A stretch of 64,000 bases of DNA, taken from NCBI RefSeq assembly GCF_014058705.1, contig NZ_CP059692.1, forward strand, positions 1,617,001 through 1,681,000, read 5' to 3'. The translations under genes were made by a program, and so were the position numbers. Under the pieces are notes generated by a model. That model was not told where the DNA came from, searched no databases, and saw only the letters and a program-made list of their open reading frames with translations. Every line of letters starts with the position of its first letter. The first letter of the stretch is position 1. Shown here one piece after another: positions 26,294-46,108 of this stretch. This stretch comes from Aureimonas mangrovi. GTDB lineage: Bacteria; Pseudomonadota; Alphaproteobacteria; Rhizobiales; Rhizobiaceae.

Positions 26294-27463
26294 ATGCAAC
26301 TCGTCGAGCGTCTTCACGAACGCGCCCTCGGCGCGCCCGAAAGTGGCATCGTCGCGGTCATCAATTATGCGCGGGGGCGTGAGGGTCTCTTGCCGCTCTG
26401 GGCAGGAGAGGGGGATCTCGCGACGCCCGACTTCATCGGAAACGCCGCCGCGGCGAGCCTGGCGGCGGGCGAGACCTTCTACACCTGGCAGCGTGGCTTG
26501 CCGGAGCTTCGCGCTGCGCTGGCGCGCTACGCGTCGAACCTCTATGGCCTTCCGGAAGCGCCCGAGCGCTTCTTCGTCACCGCCTCGGGAATGCATGCGA
26601 TCCAGATCGCGCTGACCTGCGTGGCCGGTGCCGGGGACGAGGTGGTCTTCATCGGCCCCCTCTGGCCGAACCTGCCGGCGGCAGCCGCGCTCGCGGGAGC
26701 ACGACCCGTCGAGGTGTTGCTGGACGCGGTCGACGGGGGATGGCGCCTCGACTTCCAGAAGCTTGCCGACGCGATCATACCGCGCACCCGCGCGATCTTC
26801 GTCAACACGCCGAACAACCCGACAGGGTGGACGGCGGACGAGGAGACGCTGCGCGCTATCCTGACGCTGGCGCGTGAACGCGACCTTTTCATAATTGCCG
26901 ACGAAATCTATTCGCGTTTCTTCTATGAAGGCGTGCGGGCGCCGTCCTTCCACGACGTGGCCGACCCGGACGAGGCCGTGATCTACGTCAACTCGTTCTC
27001 GAAGAACTGGGCGATGACCGGGTGGCGCGTCGGCTGGATCGAGGCCCCTGCCGCGCTTGGGGACGTCATCGAGAACCTCGTCCAGTATTCGACCTCCGGC
27101 GTGGCGGCCTTCATGCAACGCGGCGCCGTCGCCGCGCTGGAGGAAGGCGAACCCTTCGTGACGTCGCAGATCGAACGAGCGAAGAAGGCGCGCGACATCT
27201 TTTCCCAGCGTCTGACCGCCACGAACCGCGTCGAGATGATGCCGCCGGCTGGTGCCTTTTACGCCTTCTTCGCGATCGACGGGCTGGAGGACAGCCGTGC
27301 GGCGGCCTTCCGCATCGCCGACGAAGCGGGCGTCGGGCTCGCGCCCGGAACGGCCTTCGGCTCCAACACCGGACGCTTCATGCGCGCCTGCTTCCATCGA
27401 CGCCTCGACCAGGTCGAAGAAGCGGCCGAACGCCTCGCGGACTGGATCGGGAAGACGGCGTGA
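26294..27463 (+). CDS. PLP-dependent aminotransferase, class I/II
   Basis: Fold-type I aminotransferase of 389 residues. The PLP-binding lysine is K237 in SFSKNWAMTGWRVGW; NTPNNPTGW, ADEIYSRFFYEG and a C-terminal FMRACFHRR arginine segment (substrate carboxylate binding) are present. Resembles the aspartate/aromatic or Ala/Asp-like subgroup; the amino donor is not decided by sequence. GAGAGAGGCGGAT lies ahead of the ATG. The stop overlaps the transporter gene's GTG by 4 bp. Confidence 0.88.
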   Translation: MQLVERLHERALGAPESGIVAVINYARGREGLLPLWAGEGDLATPDFIGNAAAASLAAGETFYTWQRGLPELRAALARYASNLYGLPEAPERFFVTASGMHAIQIALTCVAGAGDEVVFIGPLWPNLPAAAALAGARPVEVLLDAVDGGWRLDFQKLADAIIPRTRAIFVNTPNNPTGWTADEETLRAILTLARERDLFIIADEIYSRFFYEGVRAPSFHDVADPDEAVIYVNSFSKNWAMTGWRVGWIEAPAALGDVIENLVQYSTSGVAAFMQRGAVAALEEGEPFVTSQIERAKKARDIFSQRLTATNRVEMMPPAGAFYAFFAIDGLEDSRAAAFRIADEAGVGLAPGTAFGSNTGRFMRACFHRRLDQVEEAAERLADWIGKTA

Positions 27464-28536
27464 AACTGCGCCGCTTCCTACGCACGATGGCGTTTGCGGG
27501 CGCGGGCGGGGCGGCCGCCACGGCGCTCGGCTTGCCGGTCGGCTGGCTTTTGGGTGCAACGGTGGCGACGGTCGCAGCGGCTCTGGCCGGCCTTCGCTCC
27601 CGCGTGCCGAACCGGCTGCGCGATGCTGCCTTCTTCTTCCTCGGCATCCAGGCGGGCTCAGGCGTGACGCCGGAAGTGCTGACGCAGGTCCACCTCTGGC
27701 CCGCGTCCTTCGCGATCCAGCTCGGCGGCGTCGGCCTCGTCGTCGCGCTCACCTATGTCTTCCTGAAACGCGGCTTCGGCTGGGACCGCGACACCGCTTT
27801 ATTCGCCTCGATCCCAGGTGCGCTGTCCTTCGTGCTCGCCGCGGCGAGCGAGACCCGGGCCGACATGACACGCATCGTCATCGTGCAGTCGGTGCGCCTG
27901 CTTCTCCTCATCGGTTTCCTGACACCGACGCTCGCCTGGCTGGAGGGCGGGCAGGGCGCCGCCCCTTTCGTGCTCGAAGGCGGCACGCTTTTCCAGTATG
28001 CCATTCTCTTCTCGGTCTGCGCGCTGGCGGCGGTGGCTGGCGCAGCCTCGCGTATGCCGGGCGGGCTGATCCTGGGTGCGCTTCTTGCGAGCGCAGCGCT
28101 GCACGGAACAGGGATCGCACCCGTCGCATTGCCGCGCTGGCTGGCGATCCCCTCCCTCATCGTTCTCGGCGCACTGATCGGCGGACGGATCGAGCCGGAA
28201 AGCCGGGGCGCCCTCGCGCGGCTCGCGCCGGCGGCGTTGGGAGCCTTCGTGATCGGACTGATCGGCTCGGCGATCGCCGGCGCTTTGGCAGTGATCGCGC
28301 TGCAGATCGAGATCGGCAAGGTGGCACTCGCCTACGCGCCGGGCGCGCTGGAGGCGCTCACCGTGCTGGCTTATCAGTTCGATCAGGATCCGGCCTATGT
28401 GGCAGCGCACCACGTCGTACGCTTTCTCCTGCTTGCGCTTCTCGTTCCGCTGGTCGCCCGCCGTTTGCCCCGTCGTCTCGACGAGGCCGCGAGCGAAGCG
28501 GCGCATGATACGGAGTCTTCCCCGCGCCAGGGCTGA
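27460..28536 (+). CDS. AbrB family transporter-like membrane protein
   Basis: A 358-residue polytopic membrane protein with about ten hydrophobic helices in two similar halves, matching the duplicated AbrB/ammonia monooxygenase-like (YgfU/AbrB duplication) family. Repeated motif-like segments include FLGIQAGSGVTPE in the first half and IVLGALIGGRIEPES in the second, plus APGALEALTVLAYQF near the end. Substrate unknown. It starts with GTG overlapping the aminotransferase stop (GTGA), so co-translation is likely. The frame is open to 27022 only as a shadow of the aminotransferase. Confidence 0.82.
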   Translation: MKLRRFLRTMAFAGAGGAAATALGLPVGWLLGATVATVAAALAGLRSRVPNRLRDAAFFFLGIQAGSGVTPEVLTQVHLWPASFAIQLGGVGLVVALTYVFLKRGFGWDRDTALFASIPGALSFVLAAASETRADMTRIVIVQSVRLLLLIGFLTPTLAWLEGGQGAAPFVLEGGTLFQYAILFSVCALAAVAGAASRMPGGLILGALLASAALHGTGIAPVALPRWLAIPSLIVLGALIGGRIEPESRGALARLAPAALGAFVIGLIGSAIAGALAVIALQIEIGKVALAYAPGALEALTVLAYQFDQDPAYVAAHHVVRFLLLALLVPLVARRLPRRLDEAASEAAHDTESSPRQG

Positions 28537-28571
28537 AAGGGTCTGAAGAGGTCGCGCCGAGCGAAACCGCC

Positions 28572-28600
28572 CTTGCCAACAACGAGCCGAAAGACTATTG
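28572..28600 (+). promoter_or_regulatory. Candidate sigma-70 promoter of tRNA-Trp
   Basis: CTTGCC (28572-28577) and CTATTG (28595-28600) are separated by 17 bases, close to the alphaproteobacterial CTTGAC-N17-CTATAT form. Transcription would begin near 28607, about 44 bases before the tRNA. Confidence 0.55.
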
Positions 28601-28650
28601 GCTCATCCCGCACGCGCGCTGCCCCGCAAGGGCCGGGACGCCCGTCGCCT

Positions 28651-28726
<76 letters not shown>

Positions 28727-28745
28727 TCTCTCAAAGTCCCGTTAG

Positions 28746-28800
28746 GCCTCTTGTGAATCAGTCAAGGGCCGGTTATGTAGTTTTTCGACAGACAAGAGGC
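28746..28800 (+). promoter_or_regulatory. Candidate secE promoter within a 9-bp inverted repeat
   Basis: CTTGTG (28750-28755) and TTATGT (28773-28778), 17 bases apart, resemble an alphaproteobacterial promoter with start near 28785. The region is bracketed by exact inverted arms GCCTCTTGT (28746-28754) and ACAAGAGGC (28792-28800). The arms could be an operator, or a structure in transcripts reading through from the tRNA. Confidence 0.45.
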
Positions 28801-28848
28801 GCGTGGGGCCGCAGAGGCTTTTCACGCGCTTAATGCCGTGGGCGGTTG

Positions 28849-29049
28849 ATGGCTTCCAGAACGAATCCCTTCACGTTTTTCCAGCAGGTCCGGACCGAGG
28901 TCTCCAAGGTCACTTGGCCGAGCCGGAAGGAAACCATGATCTCGACGATCATGGTTCTGGTGATGGTGGCCTTCGCCGCGACGTTCTTTTTCGTGGCCGA
29001 TCAGATCCTCGGCTACGTCGTCGGCCTCGCGATGAACGTCGGCGGCTGA
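28849..29049 (+). CDS. secE: Preprotein translocase subunit SecE
   Basis: Essential small subunit of the SecYEG channel in the inner membrane. The 66-residue product is the short, single-helix form: a conserved amphipathic segment VRTEVSKVTWPSRKE followed by one transmembrane helix (TIMVLVMVAFAATFFFVAD). The ATG at 28849 is preferred over the TTG one codon before it. nusG follows after 22 bp. Confidence 0.97.
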   Translation: MASRTNPFTFFQQVRTEVSKVTWPSRKETMISTIMVLVMVAFAATFFFVADQILGYVVGLAMNVGG

Positions 29050-29071
29050 CAGCAGGAGCTTGCATTCGCAT

Positions 29072-29602
29072 ATGACCGCGCGCTGGTACATCGTCCACGC
29101 CTACTCGAACTTCGAGAAGAAGGTGGCCGAATCGATCGAGGAGCAGGCTCGCCAGAAGGGGCTCTCCGACAAGTTCGAGAAGATCCTCGTACCGACCGAG
29201 AAGGTGGTCGAGGTGCGTCGCGGCCGCAAGGTCGATGCCGAGCGCAAGTTCTTTCCCGGCTACGTGCTGGTGAAGGCCGAGCTGACCGACGCCGTGTTTT
29301 CGATGATCAAGAACACGCCGAAGGTGACGGGCTTCCTCGGGCCGGACAATCGCCCGGTGCCGATCTCGGAAGCCGAGGCGACGCAGATCCTGACGCAGGT
29401 GCAGGACGGCGTGGAGCGCCCCAAGCCCTCGATCTCGTTCGATATCGGCGAGAATGTGCGCGTTTCGGACGGGCCTTTCGCCTCGTTCAACGGCGTCGTC
29501 CAGGAAGTCGATCAGGAGCGTGCGCGTCTCAAGGTCGAGGTCTCGATCTTCGGGCGTGCGACGCCCGTCGATCTCGAATTCGGTCAGGTCGAAAAGGTCT
29601 GA
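29072..29602 (+). CDS. nusG: Transcription termination/antitermination protein NusG
   Basis: Binds RNA polymerase and couples it to Rho or the leading ribosome. The 176-residue protein has the NGN domain (WYIVHAYSNFEKKV, ERKFFPGYVLVKAEL, GFLGPDNRPVPI) and a C-terminal KOW domain (VRVSDGPFASFNGVVQEVD). The ATG at 29072 gives the standard start MTARWYIVHAYS; AGGAG is 13 bases upstream, rather distant. A TTG at 29060 is too close to that site to be used. Confidence 0.98.
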   Translation: MTARWYIVHAYSNFEKKVAESIEEQARQKGLSDKFEKILVPTEKVVEVRRGRKVDAERKFFPGYVLVKAELTDAVFSMIKNTPKVTGFLGPDNRPVPISEAEATQILTQVQDGVERPKPSISFDIGENVRVSDGPFASFNGVVQEVDQERARLKVEVSIFGRATPVDLEFGQVEKV

Positions 29603-29610
29603 TCGTGAAG

Positions 29611-29627
29611 CGGGGCGTTTCGCCCCG
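29611..29627 (+). terminator. Hairpin after nusG
   Basis: CGGGGCG-TTT-CGCCCCG, a seven-base-pair perfect stem, follows the nusG stop by 8 bases. There is no T tract, so attenuation or message processing between nusG and rplK is likelier than full termination. Confidence 0.45.
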
Positions 29628-29744
29628 GAATTGCGCGGGAGGCGAGCCGGCTTCTAGCCGGGTCGGCGAACCGGACCGCGCGACTGCAACGGGGCGGATT
29701 TCGCTCCCTGCCGGACGATCCGGCGACGAAACGAAGGCAGAGAT

Positions 29745-30173
29745 ATGGCTAAGAAAATTGCAGGCCAGCTCAAGCTGCAGGTGAAGGCCGGCTCGGCGAC
29801 CCCGTCGCCCCCGATCGGCCCGGCCCTCGGCCAGCGCGGCATCAACATCATGGAATTCTGCAAGGCGTTCAACGCGCAGAGCCAGGAGATGGAGAAGGGT
29901 TCGCCCGTCCCCGTCGTTATCACCTATTATCAGGACAAGTCCTTCACCTTCGTCATGAAGACGGCGCCGGTGAGCTTCTTCCTGAAGAAGGCGGCGAACC
30001 TGACGAGCGGCTCCAAGGAGCCCGGCAAGGTCAAGGCCGGTTCGGTGACTCGCGATCAGGTGCGCGAGATCGCCGAGAAGAAGCTGAAGGATCTGAACGC
30101 GAACGATATCGACGCGGCGATGGCGATGGTCGAGGGCTCCGCCCGCTCCATGGGTCTGGAAGTGGTGGGCTGA
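29745..30173 (+). CDS. rplK: 50S ribosomal protein L11
   Basis: Part of the GTPase-associated centre on 23S rRNA; 142 residues, the normal length. The N-terminal [23 protein letters not shown] is the factor-responsive, thiostrepton-region domain, with the proline pair intact; the C-terminal RNA-binding domain ends [12 protein letters not shown] 142-bp leader separates it from nusG and includes a small GCCGG/CCGGC hairpin near 29711-29725. rplA starts 4 bp after its stop. Confidence 0.99.
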   Translation: MAKKIAGQLKLQVKAGSATPSPPIGPALGQRGINIMEFCKAFNAQSQEMEKGSPVPVVITYYQDKSFTFVMKTAPVSFFLKKAANLTSGSKEPGKVKAGSVTRDQVREIAEKKLKDLNANDIDAAMAMVEGSARSMGLEVVG

Positions 30174-30177
30174 GACG

Positions 30178-30879
<702 letters not shown>

Positions 30880-31240
30880 GGCCTTAACATTTCGAGACGC
30901 CACCCCATATGTGGCGTTTCCCAAAAGGTTCCACGGCTGTTCGGCCGTGGTGCGGCGGGCTTCTCAGGAAGCTCGTGTCTCCTGTCCGAGATTGCGGGCG
31001 AGGGCCGGTCAGCCGGTCTTCTTAATCGCCAAGCCCGCATGAGACGTGGAAGAGCCGGGATTGCGGGCCTTGCCCGCCAGATTGGTTCGAACCTCTGAAT
31101 GCCTTGAGCGACTGCCGGTTCCATTCGTGGGCCCAGTGAAGCCAAGGGGACAGGATCCTCGTGTCGTCCGCTTTCGGGCGGGCGGCAAACGGCAACCGGA
31201 GCGTTTCCCGCGAGGGGAGGGCTCCAACTGGAGAGTGGCA
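30880..31240 (+). other. Long leader region of rplJ (putative L10 autoregulatory leader)
   Basis: No gene is seen in these 361 bp. Two clear hairpins lie at the left end (30897-30917, ACGCCAC/GTGGCGT; 30931-30950, CCACGGC/GCCGTGG), and a repeated ATTGCGGGC element occurs twice further on (near 30993 and 31059), with a complementary GCCCGC segment beside the second. The position matches that of L10 leader RNAs that bind the L10-L12 complex; the match is by position only. No convincing promoter was identified. Confidence 0.5.
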
Positions 31241-31759
31241 GTGGACAGAGCGGAAAAGCGCGAGTTCGTCACGGAGCTGAACGAGACCTTCAAGGCCTCG
31301 GGCGCGATCGTGGTGGCCCGCTACGCCGGTCTCACCGTCGCGCAGATGAATGACCTTCGGGTCAAGATGCGCGATTCAGGTGGAACCGTCAAAGTCGCGA
31401 AGAACCGCCTCGCCAAAATCGCTCTTCAAGGCACCGACGCCGAAGGCATCTCGAACCTGTTCGAGGGCCAGACCCTGATCGCCTACTCGGTCGATCCGGT
31501 CGCGGCGCCGAAGGTGGCCAACGACTTCGCCAAGGGCAACGACAAGCTCGTGATCCTGGGTGGAGCGATGGGGGCCACCGCTCTCGACGCGGAAGGTGTG
31601 AAGGCGCTCGCCTCGCTGCCTTCGCTCGACGAACTGCGCGGCAAGCTTCTGGGCATGATCCAGACGCCCGCCACCCGCATCGCGGCCGTCACGGCCGCGC
31701 CGGCGGCGCAGCTCGCACGCGTCTTTGGGGCGTATGCCAAGAAGGACGAAGCGGCGTGA
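31241..31759 (+). CDS. rplJ: 50S ribosomal protein L10
   Basis: Base of the L7/L12 stalk. The GTG at 31241 is chosen because GGAG (31230-31233) is seven bases upstream and the product then begins with DRAEKREFV, as in related rhizobial proteins; GTG at 31235 and an open frame back to 31046 are alternatives. The 172-residue protein has [12 protein letters not shown] and the C-terminal helix that anchors L12 dimers, ending AYAKKDEAA. Confidence 0.97.
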   Translation: MDRAEKREFVTELNETFKASGAIVVARYAGLTVAQMNDLRVKMRDSGGTVKVAKNRLAKIALQGTDAEGISNLFEGQTLIAYSVDPVAAPKVANDFAKGNDKLVILGGAMGATALDAEGVKALASLPSLDELRGKLLGMIQTPATRIAAVTAAPAAQLARVFGAYAKKDEAA

Positions 31760-31809
31760 GGTCGTTCCTCGCTGCATTCAGAACAATCGAACCAAAGGGA
31801 ATTTGAACC

Positions 31810-32183
<374 letters not shown>

Positions 32184-32187
<4 letters not shown>

Positions 32188-32203
32188 GCGTTTTCGCGCT
32201 TAC
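32184..32203 (+). terminator. Hairpin at the rplL stop codon
   Basis: GTAAGCG-TTTTCG-CGCTTAC folds as a seven-base-pair stem that includes the rplL TAA. No T tract follows. It stacks 17 bases ahead of a second, stronger hairpin and may act with it as an attenuator or processing site. Confidence 0.45.
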
Positions 32204-32220
32204 GCGACGACAACAAGTCG

Positions 32221-32247
32221 GGCGGGACGGCAAAACGCCGTTCCGCC
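32221..32247 (+). terminator. rplL-rpoB attenuator hairpin
   Basis: An 11-base-pair stem (GGCGGGACGGC / GCCGTTCCGCC, one G-U pair) with loop AAAAC, followed only by TTCC. The place between rplL and rpoB is where E. coli has an attenuator and RNase III site that lower rpoBC expression relative to ribosomal proteins; a similar role is inferred. Confidence 0.6.
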
Positions 32248-32460
32248 TTCCGTGCTGGCGAGACATCCCCAGGGTACGACGCCGGCAGTGCCCGCTTCTC
32301 CAGAACGCCTCCCCGGGCTTTGTGGAGACACGGGCCGGTTGATACGAGACCGGACTGACGTTCCGTGTGCGCCGGCGAGCGCAATGGCAGCCTGGCTGCC
32401 AGCGGGACATGAGACTTTCGGCCCTCTGGTCAAGGGCGCTGTCGAGATGAAGGAGCGACG

Positions 32461-36603
<4,143 letters not shown>

Positions 36604-36638
36604 TCGGACATACTGCGGTCGCCCTTGGAGGCGACATT

Positions 36639-36669
36639 GCCGGCGCCGCCCTTTCGGGAGGGCGCCGGC
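36639..36669 (+). terminator. rpoB-rpoC intergenic hairpin
   Basis: GCCGGCGCC (36639-36647) pairs perfectly with GGCGCCGGC (36661-36669), and CCC-TTTC-GGG forms an inner stem. The structure is very stable but lacks a T tract, so it is more likely a pause, processing or stability element within the 152-bp gap than a terminator. Confidence 0.5.
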
Positions 36670-36755
36670 GAGACGATGGCGGTTTTGGATGATTTTGCGC
36701 TGCGGGCTGGCCCCGGCGCATTGCGGGGCGAGACGCCCCAGAAGGAGAAAGCACC

Positions 36756-40952
<4,197 letters not shown>

Positions 40953-40980
40953 GCGCCGTTCCACGACACGAGATCGGGAA

Positions 40981-41007
40981 GGGCCGCTGCCATGCGGCCC
41001 CTTTCTT
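40981..41007 (+). terminator. Intrinsic terminator after rpoC
   Basis: GGGCCGC-TGCCAT-GCGGCCC, a seven-base-pair GC-rich stem, is followed by CTTTCTT. It is placed 28 bp after the rpoC stop. Confidence 0.75.
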
Positions 41008-41044
41008 ATAGGCGGTTCAGCCGGTTCCTCCCCGCACGGCCGGG

Positions 41045-41073
41045 GTTGACGAGACCGGATGGAATCGTTAAAG
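41045..41073 (+). promoter_or_regulatory. Weak candidate promoter of rpsL
   Basis: GTTGAC (41045-41050) is a good -35 and lies 17 bases from TTAAAG (41068-41073), a poor -10. It follows the rpoC terminator and precedes the rpsL leader, so its position is right, but the -10 match is marginal. Confidence 0.35.
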
Positions 41074-41208
41074 ACGCCGCAACAGAGCCGATGTGAGACC
41101 GAATCTTCCCTGGGGCGCCAAGCTCGGGATGCAGCGATCTCAAACAAGGTTTCGTTCTACGAGACGCACCATCGCTGGCTGCATGACCGCAAGGTCCTCT
41201 GCTTTCGT

Positions 41209-41244
41209 CCGGGCAATCCACCGCAAGGCGGATTAAATGCCCGG
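41209..41244 (+). promoter_or_regulatory. Structured element in the rpsL leader
   Basis: Outer arms CCGGGCA (41209-41215) and TGCCCGG (41238-41244) pair exactly and enclose an inner CCGC-AAG-GCGG stem. It lies 84 bases before the rpsL start. A role in ribosomal-protein autoregulation of the str operon is possible but unproven. Confidence 0.45.
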
Positions 41245-41327
41245 TTTCGCGTATGACGGCAACGTCCCTGCGCGATGCGTTGTGCCGATCGTGTCGAAAC
41301 GTTCTTGAAGGAAAAGGGAAGGCCCAG

Positions 41328-41699
41328 ATGCCGACCATCAACCAGTTGATCCGCAAGCCTCGCGTCCGTCCGACGGAGCGCAATACGGTTCCGGCTCTGC
41401 AGGCCAATCCGCAGAAGCGCGGCGTTTGCACGCGCGTCTACACGACGACGCCGAAGAAGCCGAACTCGGCTCTTCGTAAGGTCGCCAAGGTGCGCCTCGT
41501 GAACGGTTTCGAGGTCATCGGCTACATTCCCGGCGAAGGCCATAACCTTCAGGAGCACTCCGTGGTCATGATCCGCGGCGGCCGCGTGAAGGACTTGCCG
41601 GGCGTGCGTTACCACATCATCCGCGGCGTGCTCGATACGCAGGGCGTCAAGGACCGCAAGCAGCGCCGTTCGAAGTACGGCGCGAAGCGTCCGAAGTAA
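41328..41699 (+). CDS. rpsL: 30S ribosomal protein S12
   Basis: Decoding-centre protein, 123 residues. The streptomycin-region sequence [12 protein letters not shown] retains the wild-type lysine at position 43, and KDLPGVRYH retains the second one, so no streptomycin-resistance change is seen. The ATG at 41328 gives the universal start [11 protein letters not shown]; the frame opens earlier at 41253. Confidence 0.99.
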   Translation: MPTINQLIRKPRVRPTERNTVPALQANPQKRGVCTRVYTTTPKKPNSALRKVAKVRLVNGFEVIGYIPGEGHNLQEHSVVMIRGGRVKDLPGVRYHIIRGVLDTQGVKDRKQRRSKYGAKRPK

Positions 41700-41740
41700 G
41701 CGCCACCGTAGACCGCCCGAGACGAAAAGAGACGATATAG

Positions 41741-42211
41741 ATGTCCCGTCGCCATTCCGCCGAGAAGCGTGAGATCAATCCGGACCCGAAGTTCGGCGAT
41801 CTTGTCGTTACCAAGTTCATGAACGCCATCATGTACGACGGCAAGAAGTCGACCGCCGAGCGTATCGTCTACGGTGCGTTCGACGCTGTTCAGGACAAGG
41901 CTCGCCAGGACGCTGTGGCGATCTTCCATCAGGCGCTCGACAATGTCGCGCCTCACGTGGAAGTCCGTTCGCGTCGCGTCGGTGGTGCTACCTACCAGGT
42001 GCCGGTCGATGTCCGTCCCGAGCGCCGTCAGGCGCTGGCTATCCGTTGGCTCATCACGGCGGCCCGCAACCGCAACGAGACGACCATGGTCGATCGCCTT
42101 TCCGGCGAGCTCATGGATGCCGCGAACAACCGCGGTTCCGCGGTGAAGAAGCGCGAAGACACGCACCGCATGGCGGAAGCGAACCGCGCCTTCTCTCACT
42201 ATCGCTGGTAA
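41741..42211 (+). CDS. rpsG: 30S ribosomal protein S7
   Basis: Primary binder of the 16S rRNA 3' domain and translational regulator of the str operon in E. coli. 156 residues, starting [12 protein letters not shown], with the conserved [16 protein letters not shown] and [16 protein letters not shown]. The 41-bp gap after rpsL is too short for the E. coli type S7 regulatory structure. Confidence 0.99.
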   Translation: MSRRHSAEKREINPDPKFGDLVVTKFMNAIMYDGKKSTAERIVYGAFDAVQDKARQDAVAIFHQALDNVAPHVEVRSRRVGGATYQVPVDVRPERRQALAIRWLITAARNRNETTMVDRLSGELMDAANNRGSAVKKREDTHRMAEANRAFSHYRW

Positions 42212-42241
42212 CCGCTCTCCAGATCCGAAAGGCGACGCCCT

Positions 42242-44332
<2,091 letters not shown>

Positions 44333-44398
44333 CGCGGGCTCCGCGACGGCATAACCCTCTGAAGGCCGCAAGCGGCCGAGTGAAATTGGAGAGCCACG

Positions 44399-45574
44399 AT
44401 GGCCAAGAGCAAATTCGAGCGTAACAAGCCGCATGTGAACATCGGGACGATCGGTCACGTCGATCATGGCAAGACGTCTCTGACGGCGGCGATCACGAAG
44501 TTCTTCGGTGAGTTCCGGGCGTACGACCAGATCGACGCGGCGCCTGAGGAGAAGGCGCGCGGCATCACGATCTCGACGGCGCATGTTGAGTACGAGACGG
44601 AAGCGCGCCACTACGCTCACGTCGACTGCCCGGGCCATGCGGACTACGTGAAGAACATGATCACGGGTGCTGCGCAGATGGACGGCGCGATCCTGGTGTG
44701 CTCGGCCGCGGACGGCCCGATGCCGCAGACGCGCGAGCACATCCTGCTGGCCCGCCAGGTCGGCGTCCCGGCGATCGTCGTGTTCCTGAACAAGGTCGAC
44801 CAGGTCGACGATCCTGAGCTTCTGGAGCTGGTCGAGCTCGAGGTTCGCGAGCTTCTGTCGTCCTACGACTTCCCGGGCGACGACATTCCGATCGTCAAGG
44901 GTTCGGCGCTGGCCGCGCTCGAGGACTCCAACAAGGAGATCGGCGAGGACGCGGTGCGCGCGCTGATGAAGGAAGTCGACGCCTACATCCCGACGCCGGA
45001 GCGTCCGGTCGACCAGCCGTTCCTGATGCCGATCGAGGACGTGTTCTCGATCTCGGGCCGCGGCACGGTTGTGACGGGTCGTGTCGAGCGCGGCATCGTG
45101 AAGGTTGGCGAGGAAGTCGAGATCGTCGGCATCCGCGACTCCAAGAAGACGACGGTGACGGGCGTCGAGATGTTCCGCAAGCTTCTGGACCAGGGCCAGG
45201 CGGGCGACAACATCGGCGCGCTGGTTCGCGGCGTCGACCGCGAGGGCGTGGAGCGCGGCCAGGTGCTGTGCAAGCCGGGTTCGGTGAAGCCGCACACGAA
45301 GTTCAAGGCCGAGGCGTACATCCTGACGAAGGAGGAGGGCGGTCGCCACACGCCGTTCTTCACGAACTACCGTCCGCAGTTCTACTTCCGCACAACGGAC
45401 GTGACGGGCGTGGTGACGCTTCCGGAGGGCACCGAGATGGTGATGCCGGGGGACAACGTGACGATGGACGTGGTTCTGATCGTCCCGATCGCGATGGAAG
45501 AGAAGCTGCGCTTCGCCATCCGCGAGGGCGGCCGTACCGTCGGCGCCGGCATCGTCGCAACCATCGTCGAGTAA
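44399..45574 (+). CDS. tuf: Elongation factor Tu
   Basis: Delivers aminoacyl-tRNA to the ribosome; 391 residues. GTPase motifs [17 protein letters not shown] and NKVD are present, followed by the two beta-barrel domains ending [14 protein letters not shown]. Only one tuf copy is in the window; a second copy elsewhere is common in this group. The gene joins the str operon to the S10 operon, with a long palindrome in the gap after it. Confidence 0.99.
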   Translation: MAKSKFERNKPHVNIGTIGHVDHGKTSLTAAITKFFGEFRAYDQIDAAPEEKARGITISTAHVEYETEARHYAHVDCPGHADYVKNMITGAAQMDGAILVCSAADGPMPQTREHILLARQVGVPAIVVFLNKVDQVDDPELLELVELEVRELLSSYDFPGDDIPIVKGSALAALEDSNKEIGEDAVRALMKEVDAYIPTPERPVDQPFLMPIEDVFSISGRGTVVTGRVERGIVKVGEEVEIVGIRDSKKTTVTGVEMFRKLLDQGQAGDNIGALVRGVDREGVERGQVLCKPGSVKPHTKFKAEAYILTKEEGGRHTPFFTNYRPQFYFRTTDVTGVVTLPEGTEMVMPGDNVTMDVVLIVPIAMEEKLRFAIREGGRTVGAGIVATIVE

Positions 45575-45592
45575 GCTGCGCGTGAAAGAAGC

Positions 45593-45623
45593 ATCCGGCG
45601 GGGCGGCAGCCGCCCTGCCGGAT
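45593..45623 (+). terminator. 31-base near-perfect palindrome between tuf and rpsJ
   Basis: ATCCGGC-G-GGGCGGC-A-GCCGCCC-T-GCCGGAT pairs along its full length with a single G-U. No T tract follows. It starts 18 bases after the tuf stop and could punctuate the str and S10 units by attenuation or RNase III cleavage. Confidence 0.55.
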
Positions 45624-45738
45624 GATGCCCGAAAGGGCGGTTGGGTCGCCTGTAGGCGGCTCGTTTCGAACGGCTGAAGAAGTTTCAAGCGCTCGGACAG
45701 TGCCGCCCGACGGCAGCTCCGACGAGAGGACGAATGCA

Positions 45739-46047
45739 ATGAACGGCCAGAATATCCGTATCCGCCTGAAGGCGTTCGATCATCGGGTCCTCGACGCTTC
45801 CACGCGCGAGATCGTTTCGACGGCGAAGCGGACGGGTGCCAACGTGCGCGGGCCGATCCCGCTGCCGACCCGTATCGAGAAGTTCACGGTGAACCGCTCG
45901 CCGCACGTCGACAAGAAGTCGCGGGAGCAGTTCGAGATGCGCACGCACAAGCGTCTTCTCGACATCGTCGACCCGACCCCGCAGACGGTCGACGCACTGA
46001 TGAAACTCGACCTCGCCGCAGGCGTCGACGTCGAGATCAAGCTCTAA
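45739..46047 (+). CDS. rpsJ: 30S ribosomal protein S10
   Basis: 102 residues; also NusE, the partner of NusB in antitermination. Starts [19 protein letters not shown] with GAGAGGACGAATGCA upstream; the open frame back to 45622 has no support. First gene of the S10 operon, with a 164-bp leader holding the palindrome described separately. Confidence 0.99.
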   Translation: MNGQNIRIRLKAFDHRVLDASTREIVSTAKRTGANVRGPIPLPTRIEKFTVNRSPHVDKKSREQFEMRTHKRLLDIVDPTPQTVDALMKLDLAAGVDVEIKL

Positions 46048-46108
46048 GGAGCGACATGAACCGACCGGGTTACGGCCCCTAAGGTTCCTCTGGAGAGAGA
46101 ACGAGAAA

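Larger units (their letters stand above)
40953..41327 (+). other. Intergenic region rpoC-rpsL
   Basis: No gene is seen in these 375 bp. In order it contains the rpoC terminator (40981-41007), a weak promoter candidate GTTGAC-N17-TTAAAG (41045-41073), and a structured leader element at 41209-41244. GGAAAAGGGAAGG immediately before 41328 is the rpsL ribosome binding site. The layout indicates that the str operon is transcribed on its own with a leader of about 250 bases. Confidence 0.55.

Noticed and set aside
27022-27459. N-terminal extension of the AbrB-type transporter frame
   Set aside because: This part is a shadow of the aminotransferase gene; the GTG at 27460, overlapping its stop, gives a normal membrane-protein start.
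41328-41699. Streptomycin-resistance change in rpsL
   Set aside because: Both key lysines are wild type.
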